Source of the DNA: Syngnathus acus
Lineage: Eukaryota > Chordata > Actinopteri > Syngnathiformes > Syngnathidae
Length of the DNA stretch: 64,000 nt
Direction: 5' to 3'
Assembly: GCF_901709675.1 (NCBI RefSeq)
Contig: NC_051098.1
Span: 5,716,000 to 5,779,999, forward strand
Part shown: positions 15,337 through 37,718 of the stretch, one piece after another
Position numbering within the stretch: the first letter of the stretch is position 1
Layout of the letters: each line of letters opens with the position of its first letter
Program-made: the position numbers and the translations under genes
Notes under the pieces: generated by a model
Told to the model about the DNA's origin: nothing
The model's database searches: none
What the model saw: the letters and a program-made list of their open reading frames with translations, nothing else

Positions 15337-17283
15337 CTTTGTTTTGTCTGAGACGTCACCAACTTCCGGGTTTGGCACGTCAACCACCATTCAAATATTT
15401 TATGTCGCCCCCTGCCGACCTTTTTTTAGTAGCACAACTCCCAGTGAATGAGTAACAGTACTGTTTCGCAATTTGTGGGAGAGTGTTTAAATATTTTGCC
15501 TGCCACTGTACGCCGCTGACATAGACAGATAAACAACCATACATTTGTAACGGAATAATTTTCGGACTATTAGGTGATAACTTCATACACATGGCACATT
15601 TAAAATCCTAGATTTGATTATTTAGATAATTCCTTGCAGCACATTCTGATCTTTTATGGTATGCTTAAATGTCACTGGAATCACTGCTTAGTGTGCTACT
15701 GTAAATGAGCACGCGTGCGTGATTCTGAACTAAAGTAGAGTCTGCCAGAACACTAAACAAGACACTACTTGTTAATTCTGACACACGTCTTCCCTGCAAT
15801 AGTAAAACTAAAATATTTATCCTATTACATCATGACACAAATCACTGAGTATTCAAAACTCAGGCAACGATGATCTTTCCTTTTTTTTTAGTATAAAAAA
15901 TGTCATTGACATTAGACAAACTGCAATAATGTTACAGGAACTTTGTGCATCAGTTCACCATCCCCAGAAATGATCCATTCTTAAACCAAGACTAAAACAA
16001 TAAGCAATGGAAATTGTTTGTCTCAAGAGGTTTTGGGGCAGATTAACATTATTAATCAACAGAACTTCGTGTTGACATTAAATCACGCACATTTCACCAA
16101 TTCTTTCATTTACACGTGACAAACATACATTCCAGTTTATATAAAACTTCAACATTGGAAGACTTTCCAGACTTCCCAAAGCACACGCATATTCATTCTG
16201 ACATGGTAAGAACAGGGGGGGGGGGGGATTCCAAAACATTACATTTGAAAAGACATTTAGAGACTGGAAAATAAGGCAAGTCTTTAAGAAAATATTATGC
16301 TATAGCGGAACAATTCTGGTATGTTCCACTTCATAAGGAACTAAATTGTGAGGTAAATGATTTGGTTGAGGGTGAGCTTTCTATGATGCCAAATGCTATG
16401 GCATTTTCCTGTTCAAAAGAAATGTGGACATTCTTGATTAAAGTGAGGACAGAATTTGACATATTTTCCATTTACTCAAGCATACAGATCCATAATAAAA
16501 GGAACAGTACATTAAAAAATAAAAGACATTCATCATTTGACATTTGTTAAAAGATTTGCTTGTTCCTTGACATAGTTCTTTTTTTCCTCCCCATTTACAG
16601 TGCAAGTGATTGGGACTAATGTTGACACTCTTTCGAGAAACTCGTTCTTTTCCTTGAGGAAAACAAAATCATTAGCGTAGGAATAGTTCAACATCAGAAT
16701 AGAGGGGTCTAATTTGTATGTCTTCCTACCCACTGAGAATAGGATGGATCATAAACTTTGAAGGCCCAAATGTTTTCTACTTCCTACATTGCTGCTCCAG
16801 AGAAGCCAAGGCACAAAAGTGGATCCACCCTCCAGGGACTCAGGACATTTTTGTTGCACAGTTAAGCTCCCAAAAAAAAAAAAAAAAAAAAAAAAAGATA
16901 GAAAAATGTCATCACCAATCTTACATAGTATTTACACAGGATGGTGAGGACAATAAATCATATGTACTTTTATGCTCTAATTTTTTTTCCATGACAAGCT
17001 GATAGGTCCCCAAAACTTTGGGCACTCAAAGGCGGGACGGATGAGCGGCGCACAGGATCAAAGCTTTAGGTTGAGACTGAGCACCAAAAGACGACCGCAA
17101 CGTTTTGTCAATGATGGCGCAACAATTAGATTAATAACTGCGCAGGTTTTAAAAACCCATCAGTGTCACAGAGCGTGTTTCAGTCTTGGTGCATTCATGA
17201 GGAGGCAGATAAAACATCTCCACATTCTTGCTATCCCGGGGTTTATCTTGCAGAAGCAAAATATAAACATCGCAGAGGCTCTT
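15337..17283. other. gosr1 promoter and cpd 3' untranslated region
   Basis: This stretch lies between the gosr1 start codon and the cpd stop, both on the minus strand, so the upstream gene's 3' UTR runs toward the downstream gene's promoter. It contains a long A run (16870-16897), a G run near 16216, and one degraded end of a CCGTAATTTTCGG-type inverted-repeat element at 15551-15570. I saw no clear canonical cpd polyadenylation signal close to the stop. Confidence 0.45.
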
Positions 17284-29533
<12,250 letters not shown>

Positions 29534-29675
29534 GTTGATATTTCCACCTCCGCACCAGTCGGAATTTCACTATGGAGAGAAAAGACTGTTGATGTTATTT
29601 GTCCGTCTACATCTACTGTTTTCTTCTTGACCAGCTCCTCGCTGTCTGCTAGCGTCCGCTTCCGTTCTAGTTAAA

Positions 29676-29686
29676 GGGGGCGGGGC
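29676..29686. promoter_or_regulatory. GC box in the cpd promoter
   Basis: GGGGGCGGGGC lies about 145 bp upstream of the cpd start codon, in locally GC-rich DNA without a TATA box. This is a consensus Sp1/KLF site and fits a housekeeping promoter. Confidence 0.55.
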
Positions 29687-30112
29687 TTCATTTGAGGAAG
29701 CGTTTTTCTGTTTTTTTAAGGTGGACCGGAACATTCATGATCGTTATTTTTAGCCTTATGACGTCATTGGAGGTTACATACCAAGCAAGCCTTTAACTCG
29801 CATCATTATTATTATTAGTTCATTTCTAAACTTGAAAAAAAATGCTGGTTGTGTGAAGATTGTATTCTGATTGTTTTGTGAAATATGAAGCAAAATTCTG
29901 ACTTTTTTTTAGCCATCTCAGAAGCCATCTGCCTGAAAATATCTCAGTTGCAAACTACACAAATCATCACTCAAGTATGCCAAAGCTCACTAAAAATAGT
30001 TGTAATCACTGGAGATAACATACACCATGCTACATAATTGCAGGAACTGTATTATCAATTGTATCAATTGGTAAAAGAAAAAAATATACTCTAGATTTTT
30101 TATTGTCCAAGA
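29687..30112. other. Intergenic DNA 5' of cpd
   Basis: AT-rich DNA between the cpd promoter and a hAT-like element. I saw no exon or other structured element in it. Confidence 0.4.
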
Positions 30113-30365
30113 CACAGGTGTCAAACTCAAGGCCCGGGGGGCCCACCACATCATTTTATGTGGTCCGCAAAGACAAATTGTGCATCCAATTCATTCATTC
30201 GTTCATTACTAAAATTGAAAAATTGTCTTCAATTTTAAAAATAGCCAGTTATTTGTCAGTTTGTTTTGTAGCTTATACTGTATATAATATGAGGTGTTCA
30301 TCCATTTATCATAATGGCCCTCTGAATGCGACTACAATGCGACAAAAAAGAGTTTGACACCCCTG
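30113..30365. mobile_element. hAT-like MITE with CAGGTGTCAAACTC ends
   Basis: The left end is CACAGGTGTCAAACTC and the right end is GAGTTTGACACCCCTG, so the termini are inverted repeats. Flanking 8-mers GTCCAAGA (30105-30112) and GTCAAAGA (30366-30373) differ at one base, the 8-bp duplication typical of hAT insertions. The interior has the GGCCCGGGGGGCCC-type core common to this element class. Confidence 0.75.
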
Positions 30366-30799
30366 GTCAAAGAAGTAGTTCTTAAAGCTGTTGCAGTTAG
30401 TGGTGTAGAATTGCATTGCATTGTACTGAATCTGCTTCTAACAAAATAATTTAGCTACAACTACAAGAAAGCTAAATGAAACTCCATTATAAGATATGCA
30501 CAGTATAATTATATTCTTGAATAGAGCTCCTTTATTAGGTCGCATTTGATTGTCTCTGTTCTTAATCAGGGCCTTGAATGAGAATGTCATGGAATTAAAA
30601 CATACAGTTCAAACAAGTACATGAGTGTTAGCTGCAGATGCTTGTTTTACTCTTTATTTTGACTTCCCCATTTTCTCTTGCATCTGCACTGTGTCTAACA
30701 TCAACTTCACAGACATTTGAAGACACCTTCATTTTCCTCTGTTCTCCGGGGGTCAGTTGCATATCTCTGCTGTTGCTCACTTTCTCCCTCTCTTTATCA

Positions 30800-30805
30800 T
30801 TTATT
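30800..30805 (-). promoter_or_regulatory. Probable cryba1 polyadenylation signal AATAAA
   Basis: AATAAA on the minus strand (tttatt on the plus strand), about 137 nt after the cryba1 stop. A second copy lies further downstream near 30652. Confidence 0.5.
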
Positions 30806-30941
30806 CTATTCAGTCAAAGCTTTTCAGCATTCAGCAACAGATCATGGCGGCAGACATTTTGATGACAAAGCACCAGGGAATGCTGGAATGATTATGGAGG
30901 AAGAAGGGAGAGGAGGAAGTCGTGGAGCTTTAGGAGAGATC

Positions 30942-32103
30942 TCATTGCTGGATGCGACGCAATGCCTGCACCTGGAACGACTGAGCATGGGAGCCCCATT
31001 CTCTGTAATGTTTGTACTCGCCGCCATGGCGATCACACTCCAGAATGTACTGGTAACCACGGTAACCGGGGAACTGGTAGCACACCCAGCTGTAGCAAGA
31101 ATAGAGACAAAATATGCTGGTTTTAGTCAAATAAAATTGTTGATTGACTTCCCTTGAGCCATTATCTGTATAAATGTACACAACTTACGCTCCACTCTGA
31201 ACTTGCATGGAGCCAATCTCATTGGTTCCCCAGCCCATAGCCTGCAGTGATGGGTAGTCATCACTTATCTCCCATTGGTGTCCCATAAAGTTTTCTTTCT
31301 CAAACACCACCATCTTAGACTCCTTGTGGTTCTGTAGAAAGTCAACTCTATTAATAAACTTTTTTTGTGTTAACCAGCACACATTGAGCACTAATGACAA
31401 GTGAATCCGGCTGTGTGCTTTCTAAACTCTGAATCAGTGTCACAGCTTGGAGGAAGACTCACAGCAGAGCAGATGGGGCGGAAGGACATCATCCTCTCAG
31501 TGTGATAGGCGATGCTGCCACTCCATGACTCCCAATGAGGGTACTCTCCTCTCTCCAAAACAAACTGCTGTCCACAGAAGCTGGAGTGCTCATATCCTAC
31601 CCAACTATCCACACATGTAATGTCAAACAGTTCAAGATTTTTGGAGACTGGCAGAACATCATCACGTGATGCTTACGTCCAGAGAACTCTGAAAATGTAT
31701 TGCACTTGAGAAGTAAATGAAAAGTTTAAAAAAGAAAAGTTTCTTTCATGTGCTACAAGTGACACTTGCACCACACTTTGAGAATCACCGATTCAGATTG
31801 TTAATGACTTACGCTCCACACTCCACCTTCAAGGAGCGGATGTTGTCAGTGCCACTTTCCGTGATATTCTGGCAGGAGGAGGTAAACTCCAGCCGCTTGC
31901 CCTGGAAGTTCTCTTGGTCGTAAACTGTGATCTGCAGTGGACATGAATGCATACATATGCAGATGATGACACACACTAATGTGTGTACACATCATTAGAC
32001 CAATCATTACATACTACTGATTACCTTCAGTGAATAATTATCCATCTAAAGAGGTAAGACTCACCTTCCATGGTCCCAGTGGGTTGGGATTATTCTGTGC
32101 CAT
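30942..32103 (-). CDS. cryba1: Beta-crystallin A1/A3-type lens protein, 196 aa
   Basis: Minus-strand coding exons: 32065-32103, 31813-31931, 31463-31604, 31189-31331, 30942-31089 (591 nt, in phase). The first coding exon extends 5' to 32125, and a non-coding exon ending at donor 32745 lies upstream. The product begins [20 protein letters not shown] and carries four Greek-key motifs (about residues 14-52, 53-100, 105-147, 149-194), one per exon, as is standard for beta-crystallins. Motif-type sequences such as [10 protein letters not shown] and [14 protein letters not shown] are clear. It ends RRIQQ with no C-terminal extension, which identifies an acidic beta-crystallin. The N-terminal arm is short, as in the A1 form. 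It is a structural, oligomeric protein of lens fibre cells. Human CRYBA1 is also on 17q11.2. It is transcribed away from the crybb1-type gene. Confidence 0.95.
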
Positions 32104-32268
32104 GTTTATCGTAATGGCAATTTACCTTCAGAGCATAGAGAAATAGAAAAATCATGTTCATGTTGTTTTTAATTGACAATATTTTTGAAAGGCACATTTA
32201 GGGAGCCATATTGACAAGTATGATTCATTTTTGGTGGTGGAATTGTGACATTTCTTCTGCACAATCTA

Positions 32269-32370
32269 ATTGTTTTTTTTTTGCAAAGACATAATTCTTT
32301 ATACAGCTCTTCTATTGGACCCAATAGAAGAGCTGTATAAAGAATTATGTCTTTGCAAAAAAAAAACAAT
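32269..32370. repeat. Perfect palindrome: 50-bp arms with a 2-bp spacer
   Basis: The left arm 32269-32318 is the exact reverse complement of the right arm 32321-32370, separated only by AC. Each arm has an outer run of ten T (or A), then about 36 bases of unique sequence ending CTTCTATTGG. No target duplication is visible outside. It lies in the cryba1 intron between the non-coding exon (donor at 32745) and the first coding exon. RNA from either strand would form a near-perfect hairpin. Confidence 0.95.
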
Positions 32371-32744
32371 GCGCATTTTCAATTAATTTAGGCATTGAGC
32401 CGTTCATTAAAATCTACTGTATATCACCCTCGTGAAAGGTGTTCCTTATATTTTGGTTAGTCAATGTAGCCACAAGGTAAAGATATGAGAAAGGTTTGTG
32501 TTGCCAAAAAAATGTTTGGTCGAACTACTGAACTGGATCTCATCCAAGCGAATGATGTGGCCAGTGAGCTCTCATGCTGTCTTCCTTCGATAGAAGGTTC
32601 TCACATGCTCAATTGTTATATGACCTCCCTGTGGCTGCCTAGTATGTGGTTGAACATTTATGTGTCTCAGCAGAAACAAAAAACACAAGGGACACACACA
32701 AATGTAAATGCTCTGACTATAGGCTGAATAGAATGATGGCTTAC

Positions 32745-32888
32745 CTGATCAGGCCCCAAAGAATAGCAGCACAGTGTTCGCGAGGGGGATCCACAATAAC
32801 GGCGTTCTGACCCCAGAGCATATGGGACTATTTATACATGGTGGTCCTGAAAAGTTACAGGGCTTCTGGGTCCAGATTATAGTCAGCA
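32745..32888 (-). promoter_or_regulatory. cryba1 promoter: TATA box, Maf half-site and non-coding first exon
   Basis: On the minus strand, TATAAATA lies at 32829-32836. A Maf-type half-site TGCTGAC lies 46 bp upstream of it (GTCAGCA on the plus strand, 32882-32888). A start of transcription near 32800-32806 would give a short non-coding exon ending at a consensus donor (CAG|GTAAGC, exon edge 32745) that splices to an acceptor at 32126. Large Maf factors bind TGCTGAC elements in lens crystallin promoters. The site calls are by eye; the splice pair is strong. Confidence 0.6.
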
Positions 32889-34181
32889 CATTGCTGCTCA
32901 CACCATTGTTTGAAAGTGAGCTGCTGGCTTTTAATGGGCCACAGTGAAACTAGATGAAGGGCGACATGCCCAGTGCGGATAAGCACAAGTTATAAAAGAA
33001 AAGCAGGAAAAAACGTAACCTGCGCACTGAACCACACGGCTTCTGCGTGAAAAGAGGAAATCATGGGGATTAAAGAAAGACGTGATCATGTATTCACTGG
33101 GATATTTATATTCACATAAACAGGTTTCATTTGAACTGCATTAACAGATTTTAGTCCATCTCTCCTTCATGTCCAACCCCACTATGCTCACATCCATGCT
33201 CTTCCAACCTCTTCTCTGACTTCTTTGTGCACACATGCTCAGTAACACATACACATACACTGCCATTGACAGAGATGCATTCAATCCGACACAAAGAAAT
33301 ACACTTACCTCCACACAACTATTTATACTGATTGACAACTGACCTTGTCATCCGTCTCCATGTTGTAAATTACTCTAGTAAACATTTTTTTTGCTTTCAT
33401 CAGGCAGCATATTATCACTTTCATTGAGCATAAAAAAATCAGAAAAGGGAACAAATGCTACAAATTCACATGCTGATATTTTTTGCATATTTCACATGCA
33501 ATAGATGAATCTGGAATTTAAATGTAGAATTTAAGTGAAAAGGACAGTTGCATGACCTTACATCATGTGTTTTGTGTGAGAATCTCAAATCTAAACCGTC
33601 TTGTAAAATTGGTTTGACTTGACATTTGACACATATATACAGTATGTGTCCCAGCATTTTGGTTGTATGGCATAACATTTATTTGGGGGCATTTTAAGCA
33701 GAGTACCTCCACCTGCACTGATTCAAAATTGCAACATAACTGAAAATAAAATCACAGATTTTAATATTCGGATGCAAAGTCCTTAGCAATTGTGCCTGGA
33801 GTGGAACACGAGCTTATCTGCTTTTGGGTGGACTGCTCCAACTGGTTTCACAGGTGTCATCCTAGACATCAAGTTTAATCTCCTTTGTCCTAAAGCAAAA
33901 GACATTTGTCTAACCTTAGCCATGATGAGTTTGTCTAAAAAAATAAATCCCCCAAAAATATTTTGTACAACACCAATGACTGTAATACATACGTATATAT
34001 TATACACAACACCACGCTTGAAAATCTTAGAGCCGATTAAACCAAAACGTTGAAGGGAATGTTAAAGCCCAAAGCGCTAAACTGTAGTAAAATTCGTAAA
34101 AAAATCAAATAAATAAATAATAAAATTAGAAAAAGCGAACACTGCCGAGAGAGTACATGCGCGTGTGCGTGTTTAACATTA
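32889..34181. other. Divergent intergenic region between cryba1 and the crybb1-type gene
   Basis: AT-rich DNA between two lens-gene promoters pointing away from each other. No exon or transposon was recognised. Lens enhancer elements would be expected here, but none could be named beyond the promoter-proximal sites listed separately. Confidence 0.4.
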
Positions 34182-34443
34182 TGCTGATGGCAGTGAATGC
34201 CCGCACTTCTGACAATGGGTCTGCACAACAAAACAGTCAGCCAAGTCAGCATGACTTGTCGAAGCATCGTGACCTCTGAACCCGCACACTGTGCTCCAAA
34301 ACAGCCATCAGCCAATGAGAAACCAGAAACCTCTCTCTGTACTGGCTTACCGGCCGTAAATGTATATATACATCCCCACTCGCTTGCTCCGTCACCTATT
34401 ACTGTTTCTAAAGATCGACTCATTTCAAGCTGCTTGTGTAAAA
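34182..34443 (+). promoter_or_regulatory. crybb1-type promoter: Maf half-sites, TATA box and non-coding first exon
   Basis: TATATATA lies at 34363-34370. Upstream are TGCTGAT (34182-34188) and GTCAGCA, the complement of TGCTGAC, at 34245-34251. A transcript starting near 34395 would contain a non-coding exon ending at donor 34443|GTAAGT. This splices to the exon beginning at 34912, eight bases before the start codon. The layout matches that of cryba1 on the other strand. Confidence 0.6.
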
Positions 34444-34919
34444 GTAAGTAAAAGTAAACTGCAGATGATAGAGGGATGAGACTGTTGTTTTTTCTGTGTG
34501 GATTCACCTCATGGGCACCGAGTGAGCAGATGGAACATTGACATAAAATGCAGCAGGATGTGATTTATTTCTTTTCTTTCTATTCAACCGGCTCGCTAGG
34601 GATGTAAAACTGACAAAAAAGATTGAAGGCCGCGTCTCATTTTAATTCCTCGTTTTAATGAAATGCGACAATTTTACATATGTGGGCTTTTTGGTGAATC
34701 TCTTTTTTTTTCTCACAGGACAAATTCAGGGGATATAACTGGAAACTGATAATTTAGTCTATTCCATCGTAATGTTGATTTAACCGTATATCAAATTGAA
34801 AATCCCTTTTCGCGTCAGAAAATGATGTGATTTATTTAGCTCTTAAACTTTGTAAGTGTATAATGGACACTCTAATCATGTGTAACTGTGTTTCCTTTTG
34901 TTTCTGTACAGCTCTGACG

Positions 34920-36267
34920 ATGTCTCACTCGGGTACTCAAGGCAGCATTGGCAGCCACCCTGCCATGGGGCTACATAATCATAAGGTACTAAAAAGTACA
35001 TAATGGTGGTTAGTGAGCAGCCAAATTAAATGGGATTGATAGATTTCATCATCTGCTGTATTGTGCTTCTCCATAGATTTACCTCCATGAATTTGAGAAC
35101 TTCCAAGGCCGTAAAATGGATCTGTTGGGAGAGTGTCGTAACCTATGCGAGAAGGGTTTAGAAAAAATCGGCTCCATCCGGGTAGAGAATGGGCCGTAAG
35201 TCATGAGTGCCACGGTGCCGTCATTGTGCAGAATGTCTCTGCTGGTAAAATAGCCATGTAGCATGTCTTTGTCTGTCTGCATGTGTGTTATGTGATATTG
35301 CAGCTGGGTGGGTTATGAGCAGCAGAACATGACTGGTGAGATGTTCATGCTGGAGAAAGGAGAATACCCCAGATGGGACACCTGGTCCAACAGCTATAGG
35401 TGTGACCGTCTCATGTCAGTCAGACCAGTAAAAATGGTAAGTTCAGTATTAGCCATATTCAAGGTTAGGAGACCCAGGCATGACTGCCTAGCCTATTGAC
35501 CTCTCACCAGCTCTCATTATTTAATGCACAGTTTAATTTTTATTTATGTTAATTTTGTAGCAGGCTCCCAAACAACATCTTATTTAAAAAGTTTTGTGTG
35601 TGTTTTGTAGGACTCCCAGGACCACAAGATTTGCTTGTATGAGTGCACAAATTTTGAAGGTCGCAAGATGGAGGTGTGTGATGAGGATATTCCAAGCTTG
35701 TGGTCTTACGGCTTCCAGGACCGCGTCGCTAGCATTCAGGTCACTGGGGGAACGTAAGTTTTTTCCCTTAGCTCTGCATACGATTTAGAAATATGCGCCA
35801 AACTGCTAGAAAAAGCAGTAAAACTAGTGACATACTGATATTAGTAACTTGTCTCTTGTAAACTTGGGACTCCCGTAGCAACTTCTCTAGGTCTGCCAGT
35901 GCTATAAACCAGCACCATAATGTTTAGTACATATTGATTTCCAATAGCACAAGTGGTCAACAAACAAATCAAATTGTGTAAGATCAGATAATAACATAAA
36001 AAATGGAAAAATGTGTTTTATGCAAACTAAACACAAAACAATAATTTGGTTGGTTAATTTGCAATGTATATTTATGATTGATGCCTTCTTTTTCATAGGT
36101 GGGTGGCCTACCAGTACCCAGGCTACCGTGGTTACCAGTATGTGATGGAAATGGGCTCTTTCAAGCACTGGAATGAGTGGGGAGCCCACCATCCCCAGAT
36201 CCAATCCATTCGTAGGGTGAAAGACATGCAGACACACCGCAGAGGCTGCTTTGAGGTCAACGCCTAA
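34920..36267 (+). CDS. crybb1: Beta-crystallin B1-type lens protein, 209 aa
   Basis: Coding exons: 34920-34985, 35077-35195, 35304-35436, 35611-35753, 36099-36267 (630 nt, in phase). The non-coding first exon ends at 34443. The N-terminal arm ([20 protein letters not shown]) is 22 residues, followed by four Greek-key motifs, one per exon, with signatures such as [25 protein letters not shown] and [14 protein letters not shown]. The tail [12 protein letters not shown] is a C-terminal extension, the mark of a basic beta-crystallin. The [20 protein letters not shown] region points to the B1 subgroup. Teleosts have several crybb1-like genes, so the exact paralogue is open. It is a structural lens protein, predicted to be co-regulated with the head-to-head cryba1. 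Confidence 0.9.
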
Positions 36268-36854
36268 AACCGGTCAGGTTCTGGGCAAAAGGGTCACGCT
36301 AAACAAGTGACTTGCAAAATCTTCACTGACCACTTTCCAACACAAAGCACATTGCTACTGAATATTGTTACTGATTTTGTCAGCACAGTTTGGGAGTACA
36401 TAAGGCTTCCATAGTAGCTGCACTATTGGTAAAATGCAGTAAGCAGCGATGCTCTCTGTCTCCAGACCTCGTAAGAATGATAATGGCGTTTATTATGTTT
36501 CCTTGATAGTTAGCAGTTTGTGCTATTTCAACCCTTTTCTTTATACAGATGCACATATGTGTTGCCCGAACAATGATGCAAATCAGCCTCCATAACAAAT
36601 CAGTAATTCCACCAACTGTATAATATAACCATAGACAGCTGTCAGATCCGCACATGCCGCCCTGCAATATGTATCTTCTTAGAACAACACACAGGACCTC
36701 TGGTGGCTGTGCAGGGCTGTGCCTTTTGCAGACATGATTTATTTTTTTGGGCTGGTCCACTTGATCGCATATCAGAGCCCGCCAAGAAGACTTACATTCA
36801 CACCTTCTCAGGGATGCTGGCATCTGGAACTTTCCACTGGAAACAAAGACAAAT

Positions 36855-36860
36855 AATAAA
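36855..36860 (+). promoter_or_regulatory. Probable polyadenylation signal of the crybb1-type gene
   Basis: AATAAA about 590 nt after the stop codon, the first clear canonical signal I noticed downstream. Confidence 0.45.
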
Positions 36861-37004
36861 AAGTGCAAACTTTGTCACACTGTCAAACTTTTGTTCTTGT
36901 TTTTTCTTGCAGTATAGCTTTATTGTTTTGCATTTTATTGAACATTATGGCAGGGAAAATATGATGCCTTTGTATACTTGTATGCTCACTTAAATAACTT
37001 GACA

Positions 37005-37162
<158 letters not shown>

Positions 37163-37221
37163 GATGAGCCTAAGAAATTCCACCTTGAGGGATCAGAATG
37201 AATAGCATCTAATTTGATGGC

Positions 37222-37296
<75 letters not shown>
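37222..37296. repeat. (GA)n microsatellite near the unc119 promoter
   Basis: About 37 GA units with one interruption, about 420 bp upstream of the unc119 start codon and 60 bp after the GT repeat. Confidence 0.97.
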
Positions 37297-37302
<6 letters not shown>

Positions 37303-37718
37303 ACATGCCGAAAAAGGTCCTCAGTGTCGTTGAGCAGACGACTGCAGACTGTCATGACGGCTCGTTTAAAGCCGCAGGATTTGGTTTAGCCTGTTGTGAG
37401 AGCCGATGAGCCTTGAGCGAGTGAAGGAGGGAGGGAGGAAGCGAGGGAGGAAGGGAGGGAGCTAAGGGCTGATTTTGATCTTTTACCGGATCGAGAGGAG
37501 AAGAAGGGAGGTGCGAGGCACGGAGAACGGGCTATTTTGGACCCGGGCACTGAGCCTGCTCTTTGCTGCGCGGTGTATTAGGCAGCCTTCGACGCAAGCA
37601 AATCGCCTCCCGCGGCCACCGCCAAGTCGACGACGCCGACGAGAGCTCCTTCCACTTCTTGTCAGAAAAGCGCCAGTTCAAGCCAGCCTGCTCCACGCTC
37701 AAGTGTTCCTCGCAGGAC

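Noticed and set aside
32269-32370. microRNA gene
   Set aside because: The arms are perfectly complementary with only two bases between them. True miRNA precursors have a loop and bulges, so no miRNA is called from sequence alone.
37563-37718. In-frame upstream start for unc119 giving about 50 extra N-terminal residues
   Set aside because: The extra residues have no counterpart in the family, while MKVQQG at 37719 matches the mammalian MKVKKG start. The upstream part is GC-rich 5' UTR.
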